The notes under the pieces were generated by a model. That model was not told where the DNA came from and made no database searches. It was given only the letters and a program-made list of their open reading frames with translations. Position numbers and translations under genes: made by a program. A DNA stretch of 64,000 nt from contig NZ_JAVDDV010000003.1 of NCBI RefSeq assembly GCF_030848565.1, forward strand, positions 186,001 through 250,000. Reading direction: 5' to 3'. Below, in pieces: positions 15,524-24,518 of this stretch. This stretch comes from Natronolimnohabitans sp. A-GB9. Lineage in GTDB: Archaea > Halobacteriota > Halobacteria > Halobacteriales > Natrialbaceae. Each line of letters begins with the position of its first letter. Position 1 is the stretch's first letter.

Positions 15524-18391
15524 ATGACCGGGGATAACGATGGAGGTACTTCATCCAGCGCCCACGGTAATGAGGACGTGGTTTCTCGTTCTCCCCTCGA
15601 TCTCGACGATGCTACCTTCTTCCAGACACTTGCGGCGAATACATCGGAAGGCTTGCTCACACTCGATACAGAGAGTACGATCGTCTATGCGAATCCTGCA
15701 GTCGAACGGATCTTAGGCTACTCACCAGAAGAACTCGTCGGCACGTCGAAGATGGACCTGATTCCAGAACGACTACGATCCGCTCACGCCGAAGGACTTC
15801 GGCGGTATCTCGAAACCGGCGAGAAACACTTCGACTGGGACGGCGTCGAACTGCCCGCCCTCCACAAAGACGGCCACGAAGTGCCGATTTCGATCAGCCT
15901 GCGCGAGCACGAGTACGATGGCCAGCGGCTCTTTACCGGCATCATCCGCGATATCACTGACCAGAAAGCGTACGAAGAGAAACTTCAGTACGAACGCGAC
16001 ACCGTTCAGCAGCTTCTCGAAACCAGCCCTATTGGAATCACGGTCATCGACTCCAAGGGCGAGATCGTCCGCGCAAATACCTACGCCGGAGTTCTCTATG
16101 ACCGCTCCCCCGACGAACTCCGGGGAGAGAGCTACGAGTCAATCGACCAAAAAGTGGTCAGTGTCGCCGAAGAACCGCTTTCCCCCGAGGATCACCCGAT
16201 CACGCGCGTCTTCGTGACTGGCGAACCAGTCTACGACACTGTCATTGGCATCAAACCAACTGCTGGAAAGCGGACATGGTTGTCAGTCAGTGCCGCGCCG
16301 ATTCGCGGTCCCGACGGCTCGATCGACCGCGTCATTACGGCACTCGAGGACGTCACTGAGCGCAAACAACGGGAACAACGCCTCCGCGCGTTCCGCGAAG
16401 CGCTCGATCATGCGGGCCACTCGATCTATCTGACTGATACGGACGGCACAATCGAATACGTCAATGCAGCGTTCGAGGAGCAAACCGGCTACGCGGTCGA
16501 GGAAGCGCTCGGCGAAACACCGCAGATACTCAACTCCGGCGAGCACGACAACCCGTTCTATGCCGACCTGTGGGAGACGATTCTCTCGGGCGAGACGTGG
16601 ACGGGCGAAGTGATCAACCAGCGCAAGTCCGGCGAAACGTACACCGTCAATCAGACGGTTGCTCCTATTACGACTGCGGACGGTGACATCGAGCGGTTCA
16701 TCGCAGTCAACGTCGACGTGACCGAGCAGAAAGAACGCGAGCGGACAATCACGCGCCAACGAAATACCCTCCAGCAGTTGCTCGAGACAAGCCCAAGCGG
16801 CATTATGGTTGTCGACGCTGACGGCGAAATCACCCGAATAAACGGGAGAGGAAGGGAGATTCTCGACATTCACGAAGAAAGAATCGACGAGTACACACCC
16901 GAGGATAGACCGACCTACGACGAAGAGGGACAGCCAGTTCCGGCCGACGAACACCCATTTGCGGTGGCCCTCGAGACGGGTACGGTGGTGGAGGATCGAA
17001 TCCTCAAGGTCGAGCGACCCGATGGAGAGTCCCGGTGGCTTTCGGTCAGTGCCGCACCCGTGTTCGACGAGGACGGGACGCTCGACCGCGTCATCACAAC
17101 CGCCGAGGACATCACCGCCCTCGAAGAGAGCAAACGGACGCTCGCACAACAGCGGGATACCCTCGAACATCAACGAAATACACTCGAGCGACTCCACAAG
17201 ATCATTACCAGCCTCAACTCGATCCATCATGCAATCGTGCGGGCATCGACTCGTGACGAACTCGAACAGCAGGTATGTGACAGCCTTGGGAGTTCAGAAG
17301 CGTACGCGGAGGCGTGGATCGGCGAATACGTCGTGGCAGACGAGACGGTTAGACCAAGTGCATGGGCGGGACTGACGGAGGAGACTCTCTCAGACGAAGT
17401 GGCGGCGGTGAACGAAGCCGACTCTCGCGACGGAATTACCAAGAAAGCACTGCAGAGTGGGGATGTACAGGCCGTCCAGAACCTGTCAAATAATTCGATG
17501 GCGACGATGGCCAGCGGGTATGCACACCGACGCGGCTACAATGCGGCGGCTGCAGTCCCGCTCACGTACAGGGGCACCGTGTATGGCGTGCTCCGCCTCC
17601 ACTCTGACCGGGCGTTCGCGTTCGACGAGAACGAACGCCATCTCCTCGGCGAACTCGGCGAACGCATCGGACACGCCATCTACGCGACGAAGAACCGCCA
17701 ACTGCTTCACGCCGAGACGCGCGTCGAACTCGAGTTCCGCTGTACGGACTCGGACGTTCCCGTCATCGATGTCACCGAACACCTCGATTGTCGGCTCTCT
17801 CTGAAGAAAACGACGCCCGCTTCGGAGGGGGCATTTGTCTACTATATCGACGTGGAGGGCGCTCCGCCAGAGCACGTCTGTGACCGGCTCGAGACGTTTT
17901 CGGGGGTTGACTTGGCTCGTCCGTTGCAAGCGACAGGAGACACAGGACGAATCGAGTGTCGTGCAACTTCGTCGTCACCAGTACTAACACTCATCAAAGA
18001 AGGAGTCACCCCTAACTCGGTCGTTGTCGAAGACGGCATTGGCCGGATCATCGGGGAAACCGCCCCCGAGACGAATATCCGGCCCATCATCGAGCGGCTG
18101 CAAGCGACGTTCCCCGAGACGGAGTTCGTCTCGAAACGGACGGTCACGCAGAGCACCGCAGCGGAAAACGCCGACTCAGAGACCGTATTCGAATCGTTGA
18201 CCGACCGCCAGCAAGAGGTACTCGAAGTGGCCTATCATGCGGGGTACTTCGACTCGCCGCGGCGTGCTTCTGGTGAAGAAATCGCCGAAACGCTCGGAAT
18301 CTCGTCAGCGACATTCTACCAGCACGTCCGAAAGGGATCGCGGAAGTTGCTCGACGAACTCGCTGCGGATGGATCGTCAGCCACCGGCTAG
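15524..18391 (+). CDS. Multi-PAS, GAF and HTH_10 (bacterio-opsin activator-type) regulator
   Basis: 955 aa. Order: four PAS domains (about 25-150, 155-275, 285-410, 415-535), a GAF domain (about 560-715), a BAT-associated domain (about 725-880) and a C-terminal HTH_10 helix-turn-helix (LTDRQQEVLEVAYHAGYFDSP... ISSATFYQHVRKG). PAS2 and PAS4 both begin QLLETSP and look like an internal duplication. There is no kinase domain, so sensing probably acts directly on DNA binding. Start at ATG 15524; a longer frame from 15497 has nine extra codons. Signal unknown; the PAS domains lack the LOV cysteine motif. Confidence 0.88.
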   Translation: MTGDNDGGTSSSAHGNEDVVSRSPLDLDDATFFQTLAANTSEGLLTLDTESTIVYANPAVERILGYSPEELVGTSKMDLIPERLRSAHAEGLRRYLETGEKHFDWDGVELPALHKDGHEVPISISLREHEYDGQRLFTGIIRDITDQKAYEEKLQYERDTVQQLLETSPIGITVIDSKGEIVRANTYAGVLYDRSPDELRGESYESIDQKVVSVAEEPLSPEDHPITRVFVTGEPVYDTVIGIKPTAGKRTWLSVSAAPIRGPDGSIDRVITALEDVTERKQREQRLRAFREALDHAGHSIYLTDTDGTIEYVNAAFEEQTGYAVEEALGETPQILNSGEHDNPFYADLWETILSGETWTGEVINQRKSGETYTVNQTVAPITTADGDIERFIAVNVDVTEQKERERTITRQRNTLQQLLETSPSGIMVVDADGEITRINGRGREILDIHEERIDEYTPEDRPTYDEEGQPVPADEHPFAVALETGTVVEDRILKVERPDGESRWLSVSAAPVFDEDGTLDRVITTAEDITALEESKRTLAQQRDTLEHQRNTLERLHKIITSLNSIHHAIVRASTRDELEQQVCDSLGSSEAYAEAWIGEYVVADETVRPSAWAGLTEETLSDEVAAVNEADSRDGITKKALQSGDVQAVQNLSNNSMATMASGYAHRRGYNAAAAVPLTYRGTVYGVLRLHSDRAFAFDENERHLLGELGERIGHAIYATKNRQLLHAETRVELEFRCTDSDVPVIDVTEHLDCRLSLKKTTPASEGAFVYYIDVEGAPPEHVCDRLETFSGVDLARPLQATGDTGRIECRATSSSPVLTLIKEGVTPNSVVVEDGIGRIIGETAPETNIRPIIERLQATFPETEFVSKRTVTQSTAAENADSETVFESLTDRQQEVLEVAYHAGYFDSPRRASGEEIAETLGISSATFYQHVRKGSRKLLDELAADGSSATG

Positions 18392-18483
18392 ATGACTAGG
18401 CCGGCCCTGGACACGCCAATTTGCTGATCCTAGATCCCTAGCACGGCTTTGCTTCTTCCTATACCCTATACGTGGAGATGTTC

Positions 18484-18843
18484 ATGACCGACCTGCAGAC
18501 AGCCACAACCGAGATCGAAGCTACGGACGACCGCTCGCCGACAGACTTCTTCGAAGCGTTCAGCGACGAGCGCCGCCAGCACGTACTCGAGTATCTATCC
18601 GACTACGGCATCGCCACGCTGGATGAACTCACGACGCGCGTCGCAAGCCGCGAGGAGAGCCCCGCTGAGGAGCAGCAGATCGGGATCAGCCTCGTCCATA
18701 ATCACCTTCCCAAGCTCGAAGAAACCGATATCATCGCATACGATCCGGATCACAAAACTATTGAATTGGTCGCTGATCCCACTGAATTGGCCCCGTACCT
18801 CGCCCTCGCTACAGGTCGCGATTCCGGTGCCAGAGGTCGATAG
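18484..18843 (+). CDS. Winged-helix DNA-binding protein, DUF7344-like
   Basis: 119 aa. The core FFEAFSDERRQHVLEYLSDYG... LDELTTRV followed by ISLVHNHLPKLEETDIIAYD is a winged-helix fold widespread in haloarchaea (DUF7344-type), where the second helix and the HNHLPKL recognition helix contact DNA. In-frame starts at 18472 (GTG) and 18478 exist. I prefer ATG 18484, MTDLQTATTE. It is translationally coupled to a CxxC mini-protein by a one-base stop/start overlap. Confidence 0.75.
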   Translation: MTDLQTATTEIEATDDRSPTDFFEAFSDERRQHVLEYLSDYGIATLDELTTRVASREESPAEEQQIGISLVHNHLPKLEETDIIAYDPDHKTIELVADPTELAPYLALATGRDSGARGR

Positions 18844-18992
18844 TGAAATTTCAGCTTTCCTGTACGATCTGCACGTTCGAAGCGGAAGTGGGCGACCTCA
18901 CTACAGCCCTCTCCGTTGACGACGCCCATCGCGACGAGTGGGGCGACAACCATCTCGTCGAGATTCAACGGATATCGCTATCTAGTACGTAA
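18843..18992 (+). CDS. 49-aa CxxC protein coupled to the winged-helix gene
   Basis: GTG start overlaps the preceding TAG by one base. MKFQLSCTICTFEAEVGDL... AHRDEWGDNHLVEIQRI: a CxxC near the start and histidines later (H29, H37) resemble small haloarchaeal zinc-binding proteins that accompany winged-helix regulators. Probably a partner or modulator of the upstream regulator. Confidence 0.6.
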   Translation: MKFQLSCTICTFEAEVGDLTTALSVDDAHRDEWGDNHLVEIQRISLSST

Positions 18993-19103
18993 CTCTACTG
19001 ATCGACAGATTCAGCGCAAACTTTCTGAAACGAACGACGTCCGCTTGCTGCACTCACGCTCTCGATTCAGCACGCATCTTCTGACAATGACTGGGTGGGT
19101 TGT

Positions 19104-19217
19104 TCATACTGCCGGACAGCAGTCAGTGAACCGTCGGTCACGAACTCGCGGCCGTCACCCGTTGGGACGGCCGCAGTCGCACGACCGATCGGTGAATAGT
19201 TCTGTCCGGCAGTATCA
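19104..19217. repeat. Family A palindromic repeat, left copy flanking the alcohol dehydrogenase
   Basis: 113 bp with ends TCATACTGCCGGACAG and CTGTCCGGCAGTATCA. Two inner stem blocks: GGTCACGAACTCGCGGCC and GGCCGTCACCC...GGGACGGCC. Nearly identical, in reverse orientation, to 20566-20679. Confidence 0.85.
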
Positions 19218-19349
19218 GTTGTAGTTAGATAGATAACGCGAATGTGGTACGACTGCCGGTTCGATTTGCGAAGCAAGTGATCGCCCAGGCAGGAGAAACA
19301 GTTACTACGGAATCTCTGGGTTGAATACAGTAATTTTGATATTCAGCAA

Positions 19350-19400
19350 TTACTGTATCCCTCTACATTTATGCTCTATCTTGGCGTGTATTATCATAGC
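19350..19400 (+). promoter_or_regulatory. Promoter region of the alcohol dehydrogenase
   Basis: AT-rich stretch with TACATTTATG about 33 nt before ATG 19401. The spacer 18993-19400 otherwise holds only the family A repeat. Confidence 0.35.
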
Positions 19401-20474
19401 ATGTCAATGCAAGCTGTCGTGCTCGAAGAATTCCAAGAACCGCTCGAAGTACAGGAGGTTGACCGGCCGGAACTGGAACCCCACGGCGTAATTGCGAGGG
19501 TCGAAGGGTGTGGTGTCTGTCGAAGCGACTGGCACTGCTGGCAGGGCGACTGGGACTGGTTTGGCTACCGGCCCGACCCGCCGCACATTCTGGGTCACGA
19601 GCCCACGGGAACAGTCATCGAAGTCGGAGACGATATCGAGACCGTCGAGGAAGGCCAAGAGATCGCCATCCCGTTTAACTTTGCCTGTGGGAAGTGTTCG
19701 CTCTGCCGCAACGGCCGGGAGAACATCTGTGAGAATCACATTGGGCTCGGCTTTATGAACGACGCACCCGGTGCGTTTGCCGAGGAAGTTCACATTCCCA
19801 ACGGTGACATCAACGCCGTCCCACTCCCGGATGGAATCGACGCCGAGACTGCCGCTGGCTGTGGCTGTCGGTTTATGACTTCCTATCACGGTATGGCCCA
19901 CCAGGGTAACGTCGGAAACGGTGAGGACGTGGTCGTTCACGGCTGTGGTGGCATCGGCCTTTCAGCAGTGCATATTGCAAACGCGTTGGGAGCAAACGTC
20001 ATCGGCGTCGATCTGATGGACGAAAAACTCGAGCGAGCAGAAGAACTCGGCGCTGTGGCGACAGTCAACGCAAGCGAGGTCGACGATCCCGCAAAAGAAG
20101 TCAGGGATATGACTGACGGAGGTGCAGATGTCTCCGTCGACGCGCTGGGGATCGAGACGACCTGCCGAAACGCCGTTGACTCGCTCGGGAAAGGGGGCCG
20201 CCACGTCCAGATTGGACTCACCACCAGCGATGAACAAGGTGAGATTCCACTCCCGACTGACGAGTTTGTCGCAAAGGAAATAGAGTTCGTCGGTTCGCTC
20301 GGTCTACAGCCGTCTCGATACTCGGAGATGCTCGATATGATCGAAACCGGTAAACTCGATCCAACCGCCCTGGTCGAAGAGACGATCGACATTCATCAGG
20401 TGCCGGATGAACTCGCAGCGATGACCGAGTTCAACACCGTCGGTATCCCAGTCTGTACCGACTTCAGTAGCTAA
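19401..20474 (+). CDS. Zinc-dependent alcohol dehydrogenase (MDR family)
   Basis: 357 aa medium-chain dehydrogenase. Catalytic zinc ligands in GCGVCRSDWHCWQGDW and GHEPTGTVIEVG; the structural zinc lobe has four cysteines in ACGKCSLCRNGRENIC; the NAD(P) motif is GCGGIGLSAVHIA. Oxidises or reduces an alcohol/aldehyde pair in the cytoplasm; the substrate cannot be read. ATG 19401 (MSMQAVVL) fits the family start; ATG 19407 is possible. The gene lies alone between two inverted copies of the family A repeat, which may mean it was carried or duplicated as a unit. Confidence 0.9.
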   Translation: MSMQAVVLEEFQEPLEVQEVDRPELEPHGVIARVEGCGVCRSDWHCWQGDWDWFGYRPDPPHILGHEPTGTVIEVGDDIETVEEGQEIAIPFNFACGKCSLCRNGRENICENHIGLGFMNDAPGAFAEEVHIPNGDINAVPLPDGIDAETAAGCGCRFMTSYHGMAHQGNVGNGEDVVVHGCGGIGLSAVHIANALGANVIGVDLMDEKLERAEELGAVATVNASEVDDPAKEVRDMTDGGADVSVDALGIETTCRNAVDSLGKGGRHVQIGLTTSDEQGEIPLPTDEFVAKEIEFVGSLGLQPSRYSEMLDMIETGKLDPTALVEETIDIHQVPDELAAMTEFNTVGIPVCTDFSS

Positions 20475-20565
20475 CTCGCTTATACTCTCTTGTTCGGTAT
20501 TTTGTATAGTTCACATATAACACATTTCTGGAGGGTCGATATCCTATTGCTGCCGGTTCTTCGAC

Positions 20566-20679
20566 TCATACTGCCGGACAGAACTATTCACCGATCGGTC
20601 GCGCTACTGCGGCCGTCCCAATGGGTGACGGCCGCGAGTTCGCGACCGACGGTTTACTGACTGCTGTCCGGCAGTATCA
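20566..20679. repeat. Family A palindromic repeat, right inverted copy
   Basis: Inverted copy of 19104-19217 with a few base changes. Ends TCATACTGCCGGACAG and CTGTCCGGCAGTATCA. Confidence 0.85.
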
Positions 20680-20780
20680 CAAAGCATTGGTGTCGTACTG
20701 CACTCATGCTCTCTATGCAGTATCGATTAACTGTCTCAGTTTTGAACAAGATTTACATCACATCTCAAAAAATATATCGT

Positions 20781-21044
20781 ATGAACAAAAGAAGCTGGTA
20801 CCATCTCTTGATGGGAGTCACTGGTCTGAGTGTTGGGCTCGTTGGTTTCAACGAGATGCTCTCAACAGGCGTTAGCCTCGGTGGCACACTGATGATTGTT
20901 GGTGCTTTTGCCTTTCTTGCACAAACTGGATACGGCCTCTTTGTAGAAAGATCCACAGAACTCAAAGCTGGTGAAAGCGTCGAGATTGCCGCGATTAGTG
21001 CGATACTTTGTTCTTTCGGGGCACTGCTCCATTTCCTCGTATGA
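20781..21044 (+). CDS. Small three-helix membrane protein
   Basis: 87 aa from ATG 20781 (MNKRSWYHLLMGV). Hydrophobic segments at about 8-24, 32-54 and 68-87. I do not recognise a family, though small three-helix membrane proteins of this type are common in haloarchaea. Base composition is lower in GC than its neighbours, including an AT-rich leader (TCTCAAAAAATATATCG), suggesting later acquisition. Longer in-frame starts (20706) would add a non-homologous, positively charged N-terminus and are less likely. Confidence 0.6.
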   Translation: MNKRSWYHLLMGVTGLSVGLVGFNEMLSTGVSLGGTLMIVGAFAFLAQTGYGLFVERSTELKAGESVEIAAISAILCSFGALLHFLV

Positions 21045-21066
21045 TGACTTCGAATATAGTAACAAC

Positions 21067-21152
21067 TGATACGGATTGCTGTAACGATTTACCGGCGCAA
21101 CCGCAGCCTGGGTCGCGGTTGCGCCGGTAACGACTTACAGTAGTCCGTATGA
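21067..21152. repeat. Family B palindromic repeat, complete copy
   Basis: Ends TGATACGGATTGCTGTAAC and GTTACGACTTACAGTAGTCC-type right arm (ending CCGTATGA). The inner 14-bp perfect stem ACCGGCGCAACCGC / GCGGTTGCGCCGGT encloses a 10-nt loop. Confidence 0.85.
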
Positions 21153-21216
21153 AACGATGTACACACCGATCGCACAGCCGTCGTGCGATCGGGTGTTTAC
21201 TGTGTCCGGTAGTATA
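21153..21216. repeat. Family C repeat directly abutting family B
   Basis: ACGATGTACACACCGATCGCAC ... GTGCGATCGGGTGT, then TGTCCGGTAGTATA. Same inner stem as 34422-34504, but the right arm is of family A type. Confidence 0.75.
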
Positions 21217-21373
21217 CCACTCCCCAGTATTCGATAGCCCGTTTGTGTCAATCGGTAAGCGTTCAACAGAATCGTAGGATACTCTCGGCCAGTGGCCAAT
21301 ACGACTCGAGCGAACCGATACCGACTCGAGCGAGATCCGTACCGTTTTGTTCTCGTGTGCAATATTGGGCAGT

Positions 21374-21745
21374 ATGAGCAAGATCACACCGCCGGAACTC
21401 GAGGAGCGACTCGAGAACGGCGAGTCGCTGTACGTCCTCGATATCCGACCGCGAAAGACCTACCAGCGCGATCGTATCGAAGGGAGTCAGAACATCCCGG
21501 TGTACGACGATCTTCGACGGGGCAACGAGGACGAGTTTCGACAGTCCCTTTCGAAGGTCCCGGACGGAAAGACGGTCGTCACGGTCTGTAAGGCGGGTGT
21601 CGTCGCCAAGAAGGCGACCGAACTACTCGAGACGGAGGGGTACGATGCTGTCACCCTCGCCGGTGGGATGCGGGGCTGGAACGGCTATCAGAACGGTTCG
21701 ATCGGCTATCGGGTGATGTCGTTCGTCCGCCGGCTCCTTCCATAA
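21374..21745 (+). CDS. Rhodanese-like sulfurtransferase
   Basis: 123 aa single rhodanese domain. The active-site cysteine is C72 in VTVCKAGVVAKK, with VLDIRPRKTYQRDRIEGSQNIPV as the conserved N-terminal half and LAGGMRGWNGY at the end. Rhodaneses pass a persulfide to acceptors. No obvious partner is adjacent; the C-terminal extension SIGYRVMSFVRRLLP is basic and may be an amphipathic helix. ATG 21374 fits the family start. Confidence 0.85.
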   Translation: MSKITPPELEERLENGESLYVLDIRPRKTYQRDRIEGSQNIPVYDDLRRGNEDEFRQSLSKVPDGKTVVTVCKAGVVAKKATELLETEGYDAVTLAGGMRGWNGYQNGSIGYRVMSFVRRLLP

Positions 21746-21852
21746 CGGCCCTCGAGACGCGGTCGCTCGCGTCTACGTCGCGTGTATCCACGAACGTGTA
21801 TTACGAACGCAAGCCGAAAGCGTTTTTGAGCACGGTTACGGGGTATCAGGTA

Positions 21853-22104
21853 ATGACCGCCTATACCGCGACGGTGACCGTCCGACTCAAACACGGCGTG
21901 CTCGATCCGGAGGCCGAGACGACCCAACAGGCCCTCGAACGACTCGGATTCGAACTCGAGGACCTGCGGTCGGCCGACCGCTTCGAAATCGATATCGAGG
22001 CCGAATCGGCCGAGAGCGCCCACGAGCGCGCCAGCGAGATGGCAGAACGGCTGCTCGCGAATCCGACGATTCACGACTACGACGTGGAGGTCGACGAACG
22101 GTAG
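21853..22104 (+). CDS. purS: Phosphoribosylformylglycinamidine synthase subunit PurS
   Basis: 83 aa. Small structural subunit that bridges PurL and PurQ in the archaeal/Gram-positive type FGAM synthase. Recognised by TVTVRLKHGVLDPEAETTQQALERLGF and the ASEMAERLLANPTIHDYDVEV ending. Its TAG stop is immediately followed by the purQ ATG with no spacer, so the two subunits are translationally coupled. purL is not in this window. ATG 21853 is the family start; the longer frame from 21796 is not supported. Confidence 0.93.
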   Translation: MTAYTATVTVRLKHGVLDPEAETTQQALERLGFELEDLRSADRFEIDIEAESAESAHERASEMAERLLANPTIHDYDVEVDER

Positions 22105-22797
22105 ATGACTGTCTCTATCATCCGCTTTGGCGGCTCGAACTGCGACCGAGACGCCGAGCGCGCGCTCGAGCACCTCGGCATCGACGCCGAGATCGTCTGG
22201 CACGAGGACGGCCTCCCCGAGGAGACGTCGGGGATCGTCCTCCCTGGTGGATTCTCCTACGGAGACTACCTCCGTGCGGGCGCGATGGCCGCCCGCTCGC
22301 CGATCATGGCCGACGTCCGCGAGGCTGCAGCGGCGGGAACGCCCGTCCTCGGAGTCTGCAACGGCGCCCAGATCGGCTGTGAGTCCGGTCTCACCGAGGG
22401 GGCGTTCACGACCAACGAGAGCGCCCGCTTCCAGTGTGAACACGTGTATCTGCGCGTCGAGCGCGACGATACGCCCTGGACCGCAGCCTACGACGAGGGC
22501 GACGTCATCGAGATCCCGATCGCACACGGCGAGGGCCGCTACGAGATCGACGACGAGCGACTCGCCGAACTCGAGGACGAGGATCGCGTCCTCTTCCGGT
22601 ACTGCGACGAGAACGGCGACACCGGTCCAGACGTGAACCCGAACGGTTCGAAGCACAACATCGCGGGCGTCCTCGGCGACCGCGAGACCGTCGCCGTGTT
22701 GATGCCCCACCCCGAGCGCGTGACGCTGCCCGACGTCGGGCCCACCGACGGACAGGGCGTCCTTCGCGGCTTCGAAGCCGCCGAAAACGGCGCGTAA
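22105..22797 (+). CDS. purQ: Phosphoribosylformylglycinamidine synthase subunit PurQ
   Basis: 230 aa class I glutamine amidotransferase that releases ammonia for the FGAM synthase reaction in purine synthesis. Nucleophile C85 in LGVCNGAQIGCESGL; His/Glu of the triad in LMPHPER near 200. N-terminal IIRFGGSNCDRD is typical. The gene begins directly after the purS stop. Confidence 0.95.
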   Translation: MTVSIIRFGGSNCDRDAERALEHLGIDAEIVWHEDGLPEETSGIVLPGGFSYGDYLRAGAMAARSPIMADVREAAAAGTPVLGVCNGAQIGCESGLTEGAFTTNESARFQCEHVYLRVERDDTPWTAAYDEGDVIEIPIAHGEGRYEIDDERLAELEDEDRVLFRYCDENGDTGPDVNPNGSKHNIAGVLGDRETVAVLMPHPERVTLPDVGPTDGQGVLRGFEAAENGA

Positions 22798-22911
22798 CGT
22801 CGCCAGCCCGTTCTTCCGGTCGCTCGAGGCCCACCGCTCGAGTCGTTTCTACGAGAGTGAAGCGAGTGAAAAGACCGATCGCCGATCGAGAACGTCGGCC
22901 GGGCTGGCCCG

Positions 22912-24012
22912 TCAGCGCGTCAGCGGCTGGTTGAAGCTCCGCTCGCGCTCGATGACGGTCTCCCAGGTCAGTTCACACTCACAGGAGACCTGCTCGAAGA
23001 CCGTCGGATCCTGCCGGAGGTCGAAGTCCTTGATCGCCTTCTGAACGAGGTCGTCACACTCCCCACAGTTGTGTGGGCCGCGATCGGAGCCGTGTCCGAC
23101 GGGGTCGGAGACGACGATTGCGTCGACGTCGGCGGTCTCGCGGAGGACGTGAGCGACCGACCACAGCCACGGTGGCCGGTAGCCGTCCGAAAAGTAGAGT
23201 TCGTCGACCATCGTGTAGCGCTGGACGTTACAGGGGTTCATCGAGACGGTGTGACAGCCGTCGACGTCGGCACAGCGCTCGATCGAGGAGATCATGTCCT
23301 CGACTGCTTCGGATTCGGTCAGAAACGGCGGCTTCATCAGGAGATACGCTTTGATCCCGGCGTCGGCGTCGTCACCTGCTTCGTCGTTGGCGGCGATGGC
23401 CTCGACACAGGCGTCCTCGAAGTCTTCGAAGTCGAAGTACTTGTTCACGCAGTCGTGACGGACGCGGTCGGTAGCCGTCTCGAGGCCGATCGCGATGTCC
23501 GTGTCGATCCCGTGGCGGGTGAAATCGGCGATCTTCTCCCGGTCGACGAAGTCGGGCAGCGACTCGAGGACGATACGCTCGCGGTCGGCGAACGTCTCGC
23601 CGATGGCACGTCGGGTTTCGGCCCCGACCTCGCGCTCGTCGAGGAAGGAGCCGGAGGTGTAGATCTTGATCAGCTCCGCGGGCTCGTCGGCGTTCTCTCG
23701 TTCGTGCTCGAGACAGACCTCGATCTGATCCATCAGGGCGTCGTGGGAGACGCTCCCGCCGTCGACGCTCTCGGCGACGTAGCCACACATCGTACAGCCG
23801 CCGGCGCGGGCCCAGCGACAGCCGCCGGTATTGAGGATGATCGTCAGGCTCTGTTTGACGCCGCCGGGAGTGTTGTCCTCGTCGAGCCAGACACGGGTCG
23901 GCTCGTGGGGGTCGTAGCTCGCCTCTTTGCGCGAGCGGATCTCCCGCATCACCTGGTTGTGGGCGTCCATGCCCTTGCCCTGCTCGTAGACGTCGGGCGT
24001 GGGTTGACTCAT
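22912..24012 (-). CDS. Archaeosine biosynthesis radical SAM enzyme RaSEA
   Basis: 366 aa. RaSEA works with ArcS to convert lysine-modified preQ0 at tRNA position 15 to archaeosine. The cluster-binding cysteines are in GGCRWARAGGCTMCGY (CxxxxxxxCxxC spacing, as in the family), near residues 66-77. Later conserved blocks are IGLETATDRVRHDCVNK, AYLLMKPPFLTE and VSMNPCNVQRYT, and CxxC-type pairs near the C-terminus (HNCGECDDL, SCECELTWE). arcS/tgtA2 is not adjacent here. On this chromosome segment it is convergent with purQ. Confidence 0.9.
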   Translation of the reverse strand: MSQPTPDVYEQGKGMDAHNQVMREIRSRKEASYDPHEPTRVWLDEDNTPGGVKQSLTIILNTGGCRWARAGGCTMCGYVAESVDGGSVSHDALMDQIEVCLEHERENADEPAELIKIYTSGSFLDEREVGAETRRAIGETFADRERIVLESLPDFVDREKIADFTRHGIDTDIAIGLETATDRVRHDCVNKYFDFEDFEDACVEAIAANDEAGDDADAGIKAYLLMKPPFLTESEAVEDMISSIERCADVDGCHTVSMNPCNVQRYTMVDELYFSDGYRPPWLWSVAHVLRETADVDAIVVSDPVGHGSDRGPHNCGECDDLVQKAIKDFDLRQDPTVFEQVSCECELTWETVIERERSFNQPLTR

Positions 24013-24158
24013 TAGGAGAGCAAAGCGGCCCAGCGCCTAAAGCGCCTTCGTCTGGAGCTGTCCGGAAAGCGTTCCGTCGGGCACGGGCAACGACAGCGCC
24101 TCGAGACGGGCGAGGCCGCTCGAGTTTGAGAACGAAAAGGAGAACCGTCGCTACGGTA

Positions 24159-24419
24159 TTATGCCTCGGAGATCTCGACGTCACCGTCGGTTCCGACGCG
24201 AACGTCGTATCCGCAGTAGGTAAACCGAACTTCCGTCGCGGTCCGCGTCTGACCGGCCGTCGGCGAGTGACAGAGCGAGTCCAGCGCTTCCGGATCGACA
24301 GCGTCGTACAGCGGCGGCAACGACATCGGATCCGTATCTTCGAGCGCGGCGATCTGTTCGATAACGGCGAGGCTCGGCGTTCGGGCCGACAGCTCCGGGG
24401 ACGAACTCGTTTTACTCAT
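24159..24419 (-). CDS. HalOD1-type output domain protein
   Basis: 86 aa. The block VIEQIAALEDTDPMSLPPLYDAVDPEALDSL followed by VRFTYCGYDVRV matches the haloarchaeal output domain HalOD1, a small domain inferred to act in signal transduction. It lies 100 nt downstream of the HTH_10 regulator on the same strand, likely the same transcript. ATG 24419 (MSKTSSSPEL) preferred over the longer frame. Confidence 0.8.
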   Translation of the reverse strand: MSKTSSSPELSARTPSLAVIEQIAALEDTDPMSLPPLYDAVDPEALDSLCHSPTAGQTRTATEVRFTYCGYDVRVGTDGDVEISEA

Positions 24420-24518
24420 TGCCGAATGGCCGGCCTCGAGTGGCACCAATCTGATGTCGTATTCTTCTCTCCTTTATATGGGGACTCGAGCGTCGAGTTA
24501 TCGACACGTTCAGTGCCA

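Noticed and set aside
23071-24015. 314-codon frame antisense to the archaeosine gene
   Set aside because: Mirror of the RaSEA codons, low complexity in D, V and G; no domain.
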